From Oscillatoriaceae cyanobacterium M7585_C2015_266 (GTDB taxonomy: Bacteria > Cyanobacteriota > Cyanobacteriia > Cyanobacteriales > Oscillatoriaceae): DNA of 64,000 bases. Shown piece by piece: positions 26,554 through 36,826 of this stretch. The notes below the pieces were generated by a model. The model made no database searches. It saw only the letters and a list, made by a program, of their open reading frames with translations, and was not told the DNA's origin. The stretch spans positions 1 to 64,000 of the forward strand of contig DVEG01000032.1 of the NCBI GenBank assembly GCA_015295835.1, written 5' to 3'. The stretch's first letter is position 1. Each line of letters begins with the position of its first letter. The position numbers and the translations under genes were made by a program.

Positions 26554-29028
26554 ATGTTTGAACGCTTTACAGAAAAAGCCATAAAGGTGATAATGCTGGC
26601 CCAGGAGGAAGCACGTCGCCTGGGACACAATTTCGTAGGAACCGAGCAAATCCTTCTGGGGTTGATCGGAGAAGGAACCGGAGTAGCCGCTAAGGTATTA
26701 AAATCAATGGGTGTCAACCTCAAAGACGCTCGGATTGAAGTAGAAAAAATCATCGGCAGGGGATCCGGATTCGTAGCCGTGGAAATTCCCTTTACCCCCA
26801 GAGCAAAGCGGGTTTTAGAGCTGTCCCTGGAAGAAGCTCGCCAACTGGGTCATAACTACATCGGCACCGAGCACCTGCTTTTAGGTCTGATCCGGGAAGG
26901 GGAAGGCGTGGCAGCAAGAGTGCTGGAAAACCTGGGAGTGGACTTATCAAAGGTCAGAACCCAAGTCATCCGCATGTTGGGTGAGACAGCAGAAGTGACA
27001 GCAGGCGCAAGTCAGGGGCGCACGAAAACCCCAACCCTCGACGAGTTTGGGGTAAACCTGACCCAAATGGCAGCGGAAGGGAAACTCGATCCGGTAGTAG
27101 GACGCCAGAAAGAAATTGAACGAGTAATTCAGATTCTAGGTCGGCGCACGAAAAACAACCCGGTACTGATAGGAGAGCCAGGAGTCGGGAAGACAGCGAT
27201 CGCAGAAGGACTTGCTCAGCGAATTGCAAACAACGACGTACCTGACATACTCGAAGACAAAAGAGTCGTAACCCTAGATATAGGACTGCTGGTGGCAGGA
27301 ACAAAATACCGGGGTGAATTCGAAGAACGCCTCAAGAAAATAATGGATGAAATCCGCTCGGCGGGTAATGTCATCCTGGTGATCGACGAAGTACACACCC
27401 TGATCGGTGCAGGAGCAGCTGAAGGCGCTATCGACGCCGCAAATATTTTAAAGCCAGCTCTGGCACGGGGAGAACTACAGTGTATCGGCGCAACCACCCT
27501 CGACGAATATCGCAAACACATCGAACGGGATGCAGCTCTAGAACGCCGCTTCCAACCAGTAATGGTGGGCGAACCAAGCGTCGAAGAAACAATAGAAATA
27601 TTGTACGGTCTGCGCGAACGCTACGAACAACACCACAAGCTAAAGATATCCGACGCGGCTTTAGAAGCGGCAGCAAAACTCTCCGCTCGCTACATTTCAG
27701 ACAGGTATTTGCCTGACAAGGCGATCGACTTGATCGACGAAGCAGGCAGCCGCGTCCGCCTGATCAACTCACAACTGCCGCCAGCAGCCAAAGAATTAGA
27801 TAAAGAATTGCGGCAGGTTCTCAAGGAAAAAGATGAGGCGGTGCGAGCGCAAGACTTTGATCGCGCCGGGGAACTGCGGGATCGGGAAATGGAAATCAAA
27901 GCCGAAATCCGCGCGCTCGCTCAGAGCAAAAAAAGCGACTCTCCGCGCACTAGCGACGACACACCGATCGTCACCGAAGAAGACATCGCCCAAATCGTCG
28001 CCAGTTGGACCGGCGTACCAGTCAATAAACTCACTGAGTCCGAATCAGAAAAGCTGTTGCACATGGAAGATACCCTGCATCAGCGTCTCATCGGACAAGA
28101 AGAAGCTGTTAAAGCCGTATCTCGGGCTATCCGTCGCGCTCGCGTCGGCTTGAAGAACCCCAACCGCCCGATCGCTAGCTTCATATTCTCAGGTCCTACA
28201 GGAGTAGGCAAAACCGAACTCGCTAAAGCCCTGGCATCCTACTTCTTCGGTTCCGAAGAAGCTATGATTCGCCTCGACATGTCGGAATACATGGAGCGCC
28301 ACACCGTTTCCAAACTTATCGGCTCTCCCCCCGGCTACGTCGGATACAATGAAGGCGGACAACTCACCGAAGCAGTGCGTCGCCGCCCTTACACCGTGGT
28401 GCTGTTCGACGAAATCGAAAAAGCCCACCCCGACGTCTTCAATATGTTGTTGCAAATCCTCGAAGATGGACGCCTCACCGACGCCAAGGGCCGCACAGTG
28501 GATTTCAAAAATACTCTCTTGATTATGACTTCCAACATCGGCTCCAAGGTGATCGAAAAAGGTGGCGGTGGTTTGGGCTTCGAGTTCGCCTCGGATAATC
28601 CAGCTGATGTCCAGTACAACCGAATTCGCTCTTTGGTAAACGAAGAACTTAAGCAATATTTCCGCCCAGAGTTCCTTAACCGTCTCGATGAAATTATTGT
28701 CTTCCGTCAATTGAGCAAGGAAGAAGTCAAGCAAATCGCTGATATCATGCTACGCGATGTCTTCAAGCGCCTGACGGAGCAAGGGATTAAGTTGGAAGTC
28801 ACCGAACGTTTCAAAGAACGCTTGGTGCAAGAAGGGTACAACCCCAGCTATGGAGCACGCCCCTTGCGTCGTGCTATCATGCGCTTGCTTGAAGATGTTC
28901 TCGCAGAAGAAATTCTCTCCGGGCGCGTTAAGGAAGGCGACACCGCTATCGTCGATATCGGCGAAGATGGGCAAGTGAAAGTAATACCGAACCAAGAGCG
29001 ACAATTACTACCCCAAGCTAATGTTTGA
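26554..29028 (+). CDS. clpC: ATP-dependent Clp protease ATPase subunit ClpC
   Basis: HSP100 unfoldase that feeds substrates to ClpP/ClpR; essential in studied cyanobacteria. 824 residues: an N domain with two repeats ([21 protein letters not shown]...; [20 protein letters not shown]), AAA1 with Walker [14 protein letters not shown] (about 206), a UVR-containing middle domain ([20 protein letters not shown], about 420-456), and AAA2 with [13 protein letters not shown] (about 546) and [15 protein letters not shown]. The ClpP-docking LGF is in GGGGLGFEF (about 670). All nucleotide-site motifs are intact. It is preceded by a 418-bp unusual leader and ended by a clear intrinsic terminator, so it is monocistronic. 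Confidence 0.98.
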   Translation: MFERFTEKAIKVIMLAQEEARRLGHNFVGTEQILLGLIGEGTGVAAKVLKSMGVNLKDARIEVEKIIGRGSGFVAVEIPFTPRAKRVLELSLEEARQLGHNYIGTEHLLLGLIREGEGVAARVLENLGVDLSKVRTQVIRMLGETAEVTAGASQGRTKTPTLDEFGVNLTQMAAEGKLDPVVGRQKEIERVIQILGRRTKNNPVLIGEPGVGKTAIAEGLAQRIANNDVPDILEDKRVVTLDIGLLVAGTKYRGEFEERLKKIMDEIRSAGNVILVIDEVHTLIGAGAAEGAIDAANILKPALARGELQCIGATTLDEYRKHIERDAALERRFQPVMVGEPSVEETIEILYGLRERYEQHHKLKISDAALEAAAKLSARYISDRYLPDKAIDLIDEAGSRVRLINSQLPPAAKELDKELRQVLKEKDEAVRAQDFDRAGELRDREMEIKAEIRALAQSKKSDSPRTSDDTPIVTEEDIAQIVASWTGVPVNKLTESESEKLLHMEDTLHQRLIGQEEAVKAVSRAIRRARVGLKNPNRPIASFIFSGPTGVGKTELAKALASYFFGSEEAMIRLDMSEYMERHTVSKLIGSPPGYVGYNEGGQLTEAVRRRPYTVVLFDEIEKAHPDVFNMLLQILEDGRLTDAKGRTVDFKNTLLIMTSNIGSKVIEKGGGGLGFEFASDNPADVQYNRIRSLVNEELKQYFRPEFLNRLDEIIVFRQLSKEEVKQIADIMLRDVFKRLTEQGIKLEVTERFKERLVQEGYNPSYGARPLRRAIMRLLEDVLAEEILSGRVKEGDTAIVDIGEDGQVKVIPNQERQLLPQANV

Positions 29029-29083
29029 GGGTTTGGCAGCAAATATGTAAATACTATCTCGGAATTAGCAATTAAAGATTAAA

Positions 29084-29125
29084 ATACGGTAGAGAACAGA
29101 AAACTCTATCGTATTTTTTATTTTT
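29084..29125 (+). terminator. Intrinsic terminator of clpC
   Basis: 11-bp stem ATACGGTAGAG (29084-29094) / CTCTATCGTAT (29104-29114), one G-T pair, 9-nt loop, followed by a long T-rich tract (TTTTTTATTTTTTT). It lies 55 nt after the clpC stop. Confidence 0.9.
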
Positions 29126-29298
29126 TTATATTTTTAATCATAAAATTTTTATCCATTTTGAAAATTATTTATTTTAGAAAAAATCACAACTTATAAATGA
29201 TTTGACAACAAGAAATAAATATAAAATAAAAAAATGGGTGGTTTTAAGGAAAAACAAAAGAAATACATGCAATTTGAATAGCCTTGAGTGAGGACGAA

Positions 29299-29868
29299 AT
29301 GGAATTGAAGCAACAGAATTTAAATAATACGCCGATATGGTTGCGAATATGGAATAGACAGCGAGAAAATGTCCAAATAATAGCGATCGCATTAGTTTTA
29401 GCAATTTTGCTCCGCACCTTCGTAGCAGAACCAAGATACATTCCATCCCAATCCATGCTACCCACCTTACAAGTAGGCGATCGCATAGTAGTAGAAAAAA
29501 TATCCTACTACCTGCGCTCGCCAGCAATCGGCGACATAGTAGTTTTCGACACCCCCCCGCAACTCCTAGAAAGCTACCCCAAAGATCAAGCCTTCATCAA
29601 GCGAATTATTGGCATACCGGGCCAAACCGTGCAAATTAAAAATGGCCAAGTTTACCTCAACGGCATTCCCCAGCAAGAAGATTATATTGCCGAACCAGCC
29701 AAAGGCACTTGGGGACCCCTACAAGTTCCTGAAAATCAATACTTTGTCATGGGAGATAACCGTAACAACAGCAACGACTCCCGCTATTGGGGGTTTCTGC
29801 CAAGAGAACATATCATAGGTCGCGCCTGGTTGCGCTTTTGGCCCCTCGACCATTTTGGTCCCGTATGA
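29299..29868 (+). CDS. lepB: Signal peptidase I
   Basis: Membrane-anchored serine protease that cleaves signal peptides of exported proteins. The start is taken at the ATG at 29299 because GAGGAC lies just upstream; a TTG at 29284 would add five residues. One N-terminal TM (VQIIAIALVLAILLRTFVAE, about 24-44) leads to the catalytic Ser in PSQSMLPTLQVGD. The general-base Lys is in YPKDQAFIKRIIGIPG, followed by the FVMGDNRNNSNDSR signature and RAWLRFWPLDHFG. 189 residues, the usual cyanobacterial size. Not in an obvious operon. Confidence 0.96.
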   Translation: MELKQQNLNNTPIWLRIWNRQRENVQIIAIALVLAILLRTFVAEPRYIPSQSMLPTLQVGDRIVVEKISYYLRSPAIGDIVVFDTPPQLLESYPKDQAFIKRIIGIPGQTVQIKNGQVYLNGIPQQEDYIAEPAKGTWGPLQVPENQYFVMGDNRNNSNDSRYWGFLPREHIIGRAWLRFWPLDHFGPV

Positions 29869-30028
29869 CCAAAAACAGCACAGCTTCACGCCAAGTCTAG
29901 TCAGAGGGTAGGGGTTTCCGCACTCGTTCACTATCAACAGAAACAGAAGAGTGAACTAAAATAAAACTAGGCAACCTAAAAACAGCGGGACTTACCCTCT
30001 TGTTAAAATCAACTCGGCGGGAAAAACA

Positions 30029-30352
30029 ATGGGATTTTTTGATTCAGAAATTGTTCAAAAAGAAGCCAAACAGCTCTTTGAAGACTATCAAGCCCTCATC
30101 AAGCTCGGTAGTAACTACGGTAAATTTGACCGTGAGGGAAAAAAGCTATACATCGAGCAGATGGAAAACATGTTAGAGCGCTATCGCATTTTTATGAAGC
30201 GCTTTGAACTTTCAGAAGACTTTATGGCTCAGGTGACAATCGAACAACTGAAAACGCAGTTAAGCCAATTCGGCTTGACCCCGCAGCAAATGTTCGAGCA
30301 AATGCACATCACCCTAGAGCGAATGAAAGTAGAGTTAGATAAACAACCCTGA
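30029..30352 (+). CDS. DUF1825 family protein
   Basis: 107 residues, all alpha by appearance: MGFFDSEIVQKEAKQLFEDYQ, then LGSNYGKFDREGKKLYIEQM, MLERYRIFMKRFELSEDF and FGLTPQQMFEQMHITLERMK. This is the full DUF1825 family, found in cyanobacteria; no function is established. No signal or membrane segment. An RBS-like GGCGGG lies before the ATG. A heptamer repeat array starts right after the stop codon. Confidence 0.92.
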   Translation: MGFFDSEIVQKEAKQLFEDYQALIKLGSNYGKFDREGKKLYIEQMENMLERYRIFMKRFELSEDFMAQVTIEQLKTQLSQFGLTPQQMFEQMHITLERMKVELDKQP

Positions 30353-30354
30353 AA

Positions 30355-30424
30355 ATTTTAGATTTTAGATTTTAGATTCTCGAACACTTGTCCTTTAATC
30401 CAAAATCCAAAATCCACAATCCAA
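30355..30424. repeat. Two heptameric tandem repeat arrays (STRR type)
   Basis: ATTTTAG is repeated three times exactly at 30355-30375. AATCCAA (one copy AATCCAC) is repeated four times at 30397-30424. Short tandem heptamers of this sort are a known feature of filamentous cyanobacterial genomes. The array fills the gap between the convergent DUF1825 and PBP1A genes. Confidence 0.9.
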
Positions 30425-30442
30425 AATTACCTTACTTCACTT

Positions 30443-32359
30443 CTAGTTTTCTGAAGGCGGTTCAAAATCAGAAGGTGGGCGGAAATATTCCACCGGCGTA
30501 TTTTGTAGCGCTTGCAACATAAAATCCCGCCAAACTGGTGCGACAAAACCGCCGCCAGTAGCTCCTGCAGTCAAAGGAGTATAATCATCATTGCCAACCC
30601 AAACTGCAACAGACAACTGCGGCACATAACCCACAAACCAAATATCCCGTTCTGAAGAAGTTGTCCCAGTTTTCCCCGCTGCTGGCCGTCCAATCTGGGC
30701 AGCAGTTGCCGTACCCTGAGAAATCACTCCTTGCAGCGCACTATTCAGAGACGCAGTAGCCCAAGGATCTAGAACCAGCCGAGGTTTAGGGGTATTATCC
30801 AATAATACATTACCACTACTGTCCGTGACTTGAACAATAAAAGTAGTATCCGAATGCCAGCCATTGTTAGCAAAAGTAGCAAAGGCACCAGCCATCTCCA
30901 AAGGGGTTAAGTCCACAGCACCCAAAGGCAAAGAAATCACCGGCTCAATTGGACTCTGAATGCCAAGCGTGCGGCAGACTTCGATCACCTTATTTAGCCC
31001 TACCGCTTGACCAATTTTAATTGCAGGAATATTCAGAGAAATCTCTAGTGCCCTGCGAATCGACACAGCACCAGAAAAACCGCCCCCATAATTCCTAGGA
31101 GAGTAATAACTGTCACCGTCAGGATAGCTAACAGGCGTATCTAATACAATCGATTCCGGACTGTACTTGCCGGTGGCAAATGCTGTGTAGTAAACAAAAG
31201 GCTTAAAAGCAGAGCCTGGTTGGCGACGGGCTTGGATAGCGCGGTTAAACTGACTCTTTTTGTAATCAACCCCACCAACCATTGCTTTAACAAAATGGGT
31301 GCGGGGATCGACTGCAACCAGAGCCATTTGGTCAGCACCCACTTGGTAGTATAGGCGATTGTGCCACTCGCTCACGATTTTTTCAGCTAGCCGCTGCATT
31401 TTCAGGTCGATAGTGGTTTGCACTCGCATTCCGCCTTTGAGAACCGCATCTCGACCAAACCTTTTGGTCAACTCTTGAACCACTGCTTGCGTGACATAAG
31501 GCACCTTACTGCCAGGAAAAGAGGTAATTCTACCAATTCCTAGCGGTTGTTTAAGGGCAGCCTGTTCTTCTTCAGGCGTGATCCACTTTAGTTCTTTCAT
31601 GCGATTCAAGACAGTTGCCTGTCGCTGTTTCGCTAGCTTGTAATTAACAAAAGGGCTGTATTCTTCAGGAGCTTGAATCAAGCCTGCCATCATAGCTGCT
31701 TCTGCTAGCGTTAATTCAGAAGCAGGCTTGTTAAAGTAACTACGAGAAGCCGTCTCAGCACCGTACAAGTTGTGGCCCCAATAAACCTGATTGAGATAAA
31801 GCTCTAAAATCTGGTTTTTACTAAAAATTTGCTCCAAACGAATGGCCAGAACGGCTTCGGCTACCTTGCGACTGAAAGCTTTTTTGGGAGAAAGAAAAAG
31901 GTTTTTCACTAACTGCATCGTTAAGGTAGAGCCGCCTTCCACTGTTTTGCCTTCTTCTATATTTTTGACTAAGGCTCGAATCACGCCTCCTGGGTTAATG
32001 CCGTGGTGGGTGTAGAAGTGGCTGTCTTCTATTGCTATTACCGCCCGCTTTAGATGGGGAGAGATTTTCTCTAGGGGGACAACCTCTCGATTGGCTTCGT
32101 CGTGAATGCTGGTAAGATGCGTGCCGTTGATGTCGTAAATGTAGGTAGTTTCTGTCGGCACATAATTGCGCAAAACTCTTACATCTGGCAAGTTACGGAA
32201 GCTGATCGCCAAGCCAACCAGCCCCCCTGCTATTACAGAACTGGCTAACATGGAAACGCCAAGTAGTGTTCCTGCTGTTACCTTACCGACGCCCTGAATA
32301 AAATCAAAAATCGGTGCTGGATCTTGAAGTTGTTCTTGTCTAAGTGTGTTAGTTGACAC
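30443..32359 (-). CDS. Class A penicillin-binding protein (PBP1A-like)
   Basis: Bifunctional peptidoglycan synthase. 638 residues: a cytoplasmic N-terminus, one TM (about 23-52, TLLGVSMLASSVIAGGLVGL), a GT51 glycosyltransferase domain with AIEDSHFYTHHGINPGG (catalytic Glu near 110), EGGSTLTMQLVKNLF and ELYLNQVYWGHNLYG, and a transpeptidase domain with the Ser of QPGSAFKPF (about 381, SxxK), ISLNIPAIK (SxN) and AGKTGTTSSERDIWFVGY (KTG, about 560). All active-site motifs are intact. Monocistronic on the minus strand. Confidence 0.96.
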   Translation of the reverse strand: MSTNTLRQEQLQDPAPIFDFIQGVGKVTAGTLLGVSMLASSVIAGGLVGLAISFRNLPDVRVLRNYVPTETTYIYDINGTHLTSIHDEANREVVPLEKISPHLKRAVIAIEDSHFYTHHGINPGGVIRALVKNIEEGKTVEGGSTLTMQLVKNLFLSPKKAFSRKVAEAVLAIRLEQIFSKNQILELYLNQVYWGHNLYGAETASRSYFNKPASELTLAEAAMMAGLIQAPEEYSPFVNYKLAKQRQATVLNRMKELKWITPEEEQAALKQPLGIGRITSFPGSKVPYVTQAVVQELTKRFGRDAVLKGGMRVQTTIDLKMQRLAEKIVSEWHNRLYYQVGADQMALVAVDPRTHFVKAMVGGVDYKKSQFNRAIQARRQPGSAFKPFVYYTAFATGKYSPESIVLDTPVSYPDGDSYYSPRNYGGGFSGAVSIRRALEISLNIPAIKIGQAVGLNKVIEVCRTLGIQSPIEPVISLPLGAVDLTPLEMAGAFATFANNGWHSDTTFIVQVTDSSGNVLLDNTPKPRLVLDPWATASLNSALQGVISQGTATAAQIGRPAAGKTGTTSSERDIWFVGYVPQLSVAVWVGNDDYTPLTAGATGGGFVAPVWRDFMLQALQNTPVEYFRPPSDFEPPSEN

Positions 32360-33049
32360 GGCGATTTCACATCCTCAACTTGAAAGGCTTAATCCGAAAA
32401 AGCGCAACCTGGGCGAAACGTTTTTCCAGAGATTTTAGGTTAATGGCAACAATATAAGCACTTATATATTTGCTGTCCACCCAGTTTCCATAATTTCCCC
32501 ACAGCCAGTAAAGCCGTCAGGAAGGAAAAATTTGCTGCTTGACTTCACGGGGCACGGTTTTGTCGGCGGCAATTACCAGAAAGGTGCGGCGTTGCCCTCT
32601 CCTTTAGGGAAGGGATGGGTAGCGCTCTCCTCAACCTCAAGGCTTATAGTAAAATAAATATTGAGGCAAAAGTACTGAAAACAATAGATAGAAACCCGGT
32701 TTTTCTAAGAAACCGGGCTTCTGATTGTATTTTTGGGCATACGGGAATATATCCAGCATTGGGTAAATGTTTTGGGGGTACGCGAACTCTGGGCTAAATA
32801 CCGGCTGGTGTTTAGTTTGTAGGGTAGAGTGTGTCAATTGCTTATGAGGGCCTTTTTCAACACTTATTGCCTTATTTTAAGATATAAGTGCTTTTAGTTT
32901 TTTCTGTTTCCTAGTTAGTCTGTCGTCAGCACTGTTTCAGCCATATTTGTCGGATAGGTAAAGCGCGGATTTGCAATCTGAAAGATTATTATTGGTTATA
33001 AGTTGTAAATTAAAAGTCGCCGTTAGGGCGAGGCTTTAGACCCTGTTTT
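32360..33049. other. 690-bp spacer between PBP1A and tyrS
   Basis: No gene recognised. Contains one extragenic palindrome (32690-32722). Short open frames at 32615-32837 read across the palindrome and do not look like proteins. Apart from the palindrome the stretch shows nothing I can assign; promoters for both divergent genes must lie here. Confidence 0.5.
32690..32722. repeat. Extragenic palindromic repeat AGAA.CCCGGTTT..AAACCGGG.TTCT
   Basis: CCCGGTTT (32695-32702) and AAACCGGG (32710-32717) are perfect inverted arms with outer AGAA/TTCT. Dispersed palindromes of the form agaaacccggttt...aaaccgggtttct are abundant between genes of filamentous cyanobacteria; this copy looks like one. It may act as a bidirectional hairpin. 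Confidence 0.7.
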
Positions 33050-34318
33050 TTGGTAATCAACTCGATTGTGCATTTGCAAACTGATTCTTCTAATCATTCT
33101 AAAAGTTTAATCCCAGCAGAACTGTCTTGGCTGCGTCGCGGTGTCAGCGAGATTTTCCCCGCTCGCGCTGATTCTGATTCTACTGACGAGAATCTCGTCG
33201 CCCGTTTGGCTAAATCGAATCGTCCCTTGCGCGTCAAACTGGGAATTGACCCAACTGGTGCTGAGCTTCACCTGGGGCACAGTATAGCAGTCCGTAAGCT
33301 ACGCGCTTTTCAAGATGCTGGTCACACGGCAGTATTAATCATAGGTGATTTTACCGCCAGGATTGGCGATCCGACTGGTAAATCTGAGGTCCGCAAGCAA
33401 CTCAGCCCTGAACAGGTTATTGCTAATGCTGAAACTTATCTTGAGCAAGTGCGTCCGCTTTTGGATTTTGATACGCCAGGACGTTTGGAGATTCGCTACA
33501 ACTCTGAATGGCTTTCCCAGTTAGATCTGTCTAAAATTATCGAATTGTTAGCGACTATGACAGTTGGCCAAATGCTGGCCAAGGAGGGATTTGCAGAGCG
33601 CTACGAACAAGAAAACCCTATTTATTTACACGAATTCCTCTATCCGCTTATGCAGGGTTATGATTCAGTTGCAGTGCAAGCTGATGTGGAGTTGGGCGGA
33701 ACGGATCAAAAATTTAATATTGCTGTGGGACGGGATTTACAACGATATTTTGGCCAACCTCCCCAGTTTGGACTGCTTGTGCCGATTTTGATTGGGACGG
33801 ATGGGGTGCAAAAAATGTCTAAATCTCTTGGCAATTATGTTGGTTTGTCGGAAGCTCCCTTGAGCATGTATTCGAAACTGGAAAAAATTCCTGATCCACT
33901 GCTGCCTCAGTATTTCGAGTTATTGACAGATATTCCTTTAGATCAATTACCAGATAATCCACGCGCTCGCCAAAAGCTACTTGCTCTGGATATAGTTACC
34001 CAATATCACGGTAAGGAAGCTGCGTTGGCTGCTCAAAAAGCAGCTCTTGCTCTAGTTAAAGGCGATGCTAAACAAGCTGATGCTGTGCCAGAATTTTCTC
34101 TAGGATCAGTACAGTTTCCCGCCAAACTATTTTATATCCTCAATGCTTGCGGTTTGTGTCAAAGCAGTTCTGATGCGCAGCGGCAAATTAAAGGTGGTGC
34201 AGTCAAACTGGATGGGGAGCGGGTTGAGGATGTTAACCTTACCTTTGACTCGCCAGAAGCCCTGTACGGAAGAGTTTTGCAGGTGGGCAAGAAAAAATTC
34301 GCCCGTCTCGTTCCTTAA
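33050..34318 (+). CDS. tyrS: Tyrosyl-tRNA synthetase
   Basis: Class I synthetase charging tRNA-Tyr. The HIGH motif appears as [16 protein letters not shown] and the KMSKS motif as [31 protein letters not shown] is typical of the bacterial TyrRS subgroup with TyrZ-like sequence. The C-terminal S4 RNA-binding domain (about 350-420) has [19 protein letters not shown]. 422 residues as given; the start is uncertain, as TTG at 33050 or GTG at 33068 both precede the conserved [14 protein letters not shown]. pyrF begins 38 bp downstream on the same strand. Confidence 0.95.
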   Translation: MVINSIVHLQTDSSNHSKSLIPAELSWLRRGVSEIFPARADSDSTDENLVARLAKSNRPLRVKLGIDPTGAELHLGHSIAVRKLRAFQDAGHTAVLIIGDFTARIGDPTGKSEVRKQLSPEQVIANAETYLEQVRPLLDFDTPGRLEIRYNSEWLSQLDLSKIIELLATMTVGQMLAKEGFAERYEQENPIYLHEFLYPLMQGYDSVAVQADVELGGTDQKFNIAVGRDLQRYFGQPPQFGLLVPILIGTDGVQKMSKSLGNYVGLSEAPLSMYSKLEKIPDPLLPQYFELLTDIPLDQLPDNPRARQKLLALDIVTQYHGKEAALAAQKAALALVKGDAKQADAVPEFSLGSVQFPAKLFYILNACGLCQSSSDAQRQIKGGAVKLDGERVEDVNLTFDSPEALYGRVLQVGKKKFARLVP

Positions 34319-34356
34319 TTCTATAGATAGTGATAGTACCCGAAGGGGAGTTTTTG

Positions 34357-35079
34357 ATGGTATCAGCAGTCGAGCGCATCATCGTTCCTCTAGACGTGCC
34401 CACCGTTGCGGAGGCGATCGCTCTTCTTGATGCTTTACCGCAAGTGAAATGGTGGAAAGTCGGGTTGGAAATATTTGTCAGCGCTGGTCCTGCTATTTTG
34501 ACCACATTAAAAGACCGCCAAAAGCGTATTTTTCTCGATTTGAAATTTCACGATATCCCAAATACTGTTGCAGCTGCATGTCGCGCAGCAGCCCGCTACG
34601 GCGTCGACTTGCTTACCATACACGCAACTGCCACTCCAGATGCACTGAAAGCCGCACAAGCTGCAGTGCAGGAAGGGGCGGCAGCTGCTGGCATTACTCC
34701 ACCTAAACTAATCGCGATTACTCTACTGACGAGTTTAAATTCACAGAATTTGGCTAAGGATTTGAAAATTCCTTTACAATTGCAGGAATACACGCTTGAA
34801 ATGGCACTTTTGGCCAAAAATGCAGGTCTCGCGGGTGCGGTGTGTTCCCCCCAAGAGGTGTTGCGGTTGCGCCAAGCCTGCGGCGATGATTTTCTCCTGG
34901 TTTGTCCTGGGGTTCGCCCTACTTGGGCGCCTGCAGGGGATCAAAGGCGAACGCTGACGCCGGCTGAGGCTGTGAAAGCAGGTGCTGATTATTTGGTTAT
35001 CGGACGTCCGATAACCGCTGCTAGCGAGCGCCTCTTGGCATGGGAGCGTATATGCGAAGAGCTCAACGGGATTGCTTAA
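34357..35079 (+). CDS. pyrF: Orotidine 5'-phosphate decarboxylase
   Basis: Makes UMP from OMP in de novo pyrimidine synthesis. The start is set at ATG 34357 because AGGGGAG lies six bases upstream; a GTG at 34330 would add nine residues. Catalytic residues are in [16 protein letters not shown] (Asp/Lys/Asp tetrad), IIVPLDVP binds the ring at the N-terminus, and the phosphate loop is LVCPGVRP with [12 protein letters not shown]. About 240 residues, the bacterial single-domain form. It follows tyrS closely and may share its transcript. Confidence 0.96.
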   Translation: MVSAVERIIVPLDVPTVAEAIALLDALPQVKWWKVGLEIFVSAGPAILTTLKDRQKRIFLDLKFHDIPNTVAAACRAAARYGVDLLTIHATATPDALKAAQAAVQEGAAAAGITPPKLIAITLLTSLNSQNLAKDLKIPLQLQEYTLEMALLAKNAGLAGAVCSPQEVLRLRQACGDDFLLVCPGVRPTWAPAGDQRRTLTPAEAVKAGADYLVIGRPITAASERLLAWERICEELNGIA

Positions 35080-35190
35080 AATAATTTCAATCCCTAATAG
35101 AAATATGGGAGAATTGCTAAACTAGAATTAAGTAGGCATTCCAGTGAGCAAATTGTCAAGAGTATTTTTTCTTAGAACGAAAAAGAAAAT

Positions 35191-35772
35191 TTGAAAAAAA
35201 AACAGATATTAATAGTGTCTTTACTAATAATTCAAGGTTTTTGCTTACAGGAAAAGGCGATCGCTGCCAAATCCCTTCCTCCTGGTGGAAAATCTACTTG
35301 TCCAGCAGATTTAGAAACTTTAATTCCACTGTTATTGCGCGACTTGCCCGATTACACGAATCGTGTGATTCGCCGCTCTCGCCTGCAAGGCGTAGATTAT
35401 GATATGACTTATGTGGTTCTGGCGGGGCGTGCTGAGTTTGAACCGCTGGCCCTAGGCCCTGGTCGTTCGAACCCTGAAATTTCGCCAAATACAGGCTTGC
35501 GACGCTCTGCAAGAGATGAGCTGCGCCAAGTATTTATCACCACCTTGGAACGAAATTACATTACTGGCAAACAGGTACAATTGCAGCACTATCACTGGCT
35601 GTTTTTCACTCAAACGGCTGAAGGCTGGCGTTTGGCGATGATGTTTTCTCGATTAGGCACTTCACTGCCACATAATATCTTGACGCCGCCGCGCGACAGC
35701 AGTACCGGGGCGCTCGCAATGGCAATTTCTCTATGGTTACGCGATTGCTATGCTGGCGCGATTCGATTTTAG
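35191..35772 (+). CDS. Secreted conserved cyanobacterial protein of unknown function
   Basis: 193 residues, TTG start. A signal peptide (KKKQILIVSLLIIQGFCLQEKAIA, cleavage near residue 26) precedes STCPADLETLIPLLLRDLPDYTNRVIRRSR. Later segments include YVVLAGRAEFEPLALGPG, RDELRQVFITTLERNY, HYHWLFFTQTAEGWRLAMMFS, and a C-terminal WLRDCYAGAIRF with a second Cys. The two Cys may form a disulfide outside the cell. I do not recognise a named domain. The phosphoribosyltransferase gene begins 110 bp downstream. Confidence 0.75.
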   Translation: MKKKQILIVSLLIIQGFCLQEKAIAAKSLPPGGKSTCPADLETLIPLLLRDLPDYTNRVIRRSRLQGVDYDMTYVVLAGRAEFEPLALGPGRSNPEISPNTGLRRSARDELRQVFITTLERNYITGKQVQLQHYHWLFFTQTAEGWRLAMMFSRLGTSLPHNILTPPRDSSTGALAMAISLWLRDCYAGAIRF

Positions 35773-35882
35773 ATATTTCTTGAGCCTGGCAAAGTTTGTG
35801 CTCTGGGGTTTCATGCTACAATTTTTACAGGGGCGCAGATGGCTTTATCGAATCCCTATCAGGGACTGCAAGGGAGGGCTTT

Positions 35883-36563
35883 ATGTCATACTCTCCATTA
35901 TTTCGCGATCGCGCCGAAGCCGGTCAAAGACTGGCCCAACTCGTTTATTCTGAAATTGGCAAGCTCGATGAGCCACAACTGGCACGTAATCCTATCGTTT
36001 ATGCGCTCCCGCGCGGGGGCTTGCCAATTGCCGCACCAATTGCCCGTTTGCTTGGCTGCCCGCTGCATGTGGTTTTAGCAAAAAAAATTACTCGCCCTGA
36101 AAACCCAGAACTGGCTATAGGAGCCGTAACCGCTGACGGTTATGTAGTTTGGTCCCCGCACTGTTCGTTCCGCAAAATTAGTGCCGCTCAGCGGCAAGCC
36201 GCCCTGGAAAAAGCTCGCTCTAAAGCTGAGGAGCAATTGGCGCAGTTTTCTCCGCTATTGCCAAAAATTGACCCTGAAGGGGCGCTGGCAATTGTGGTTG
36301 ACGATGGTATTGCTACGGGCATGACAATGTTAACAGCGGTACAAGCTTTGAGAGCGCAAAAGCCGTCAGCTGTGTGGATTTGCGCTCCCGTTGCACCGCC
36401 TGACATCCTGCCTTTTTTGGGAGAATGGGCTGATCGTGTTTTGGTTTTGGCCACTCCTGAGCCATTTTTGAGTGTCAGCCGATTTTACGTTGAATTCCCT
36501 CAGCTGGATATGAATGAAGCCCTGACTTATCTGAAAGCACAAAATGCTTGGCTTTCTCCTTAA
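35883..36563 (+). CDS. Phosphoribosyltransferase family protein
   Basis: 226 residues from ATG 35883, preceded by GGGAGGG; an earlier in-frame start at 35796 lacks an RBS. The sequence opens MSYSPLFRDRAEAGQRLAQ, then IVYALPRGGLPIAAPIARLL (the flexible PRG region) and LAIGAVTADGYVVW. The PRPP-binding loop is AIVVDDGIATGMTMLTAVQAL. This is the type of PRTase-like protein often described as phosphoribosyl transferase domain protein, whose base or substrate is unknown; it is not a recognisable upp, apt or pyrE. Free-standing. Confidence 0.88.
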   Translation: MSYSPLFRDRAEAGQRLAQLVYSEIGKLDEPQLARNPIVYALPRGGLPIAAPIARLLGCPLHVVLAKKITRPENPELAIGAVTADGYVVWSPHCSFRKISAAQRQAALEKARSKAEEQLAQFSPLLPKIDPEGALAIVVDDGIATGMTMLTAVQALRAQKPSAVWICAPVAPPDILPFLGEWADRVLVLATPEPFLSVSRFYVEFPQLDMNEALTYLKAQNAWLSP

Positions 36564-36826
36564 TAAGCCCTAGCAAAAATTCTCCCTATTCATTTTTATT
36601 TATTTATTTATTTTTAAACGATTTAGCCCTCCTTCTTGCAGCCTCCTTCGATTCAACTTGAACCTCTTCTACTTTTTCTCTCTTTATAACTTTTTATTGA
36701 TTTGATTAATAAGTTCTCACTTTTTAGAAAAATATAGGACTGTTACACCAGTGTAGCCAACAATCTTTCGACTTTTAGTTGTATAATCTACTATCATTTG
36801 GATAAAACTTAAAATCTAAAAGCTGA

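Noticed and set aside
28189-28734. 181-residue open frame on the minus strand
   Set aside because: It lies wholly opposite the ClpC AAA2 region and shows no RBS or family signature; codon bias in clpC explains it.
32615-32837. Short open frames on both strands in the PBP1A-tyrS spacer
   Set aside because: They read through the palindromic repeat and have no RBS or family pattern.
35796-35882. Longer N-terminus of the phosphoribosyltransferase
   Set aside because: The added 29 residues have no family support, while the ATG at 35883 has a strong GGGAGGG site.
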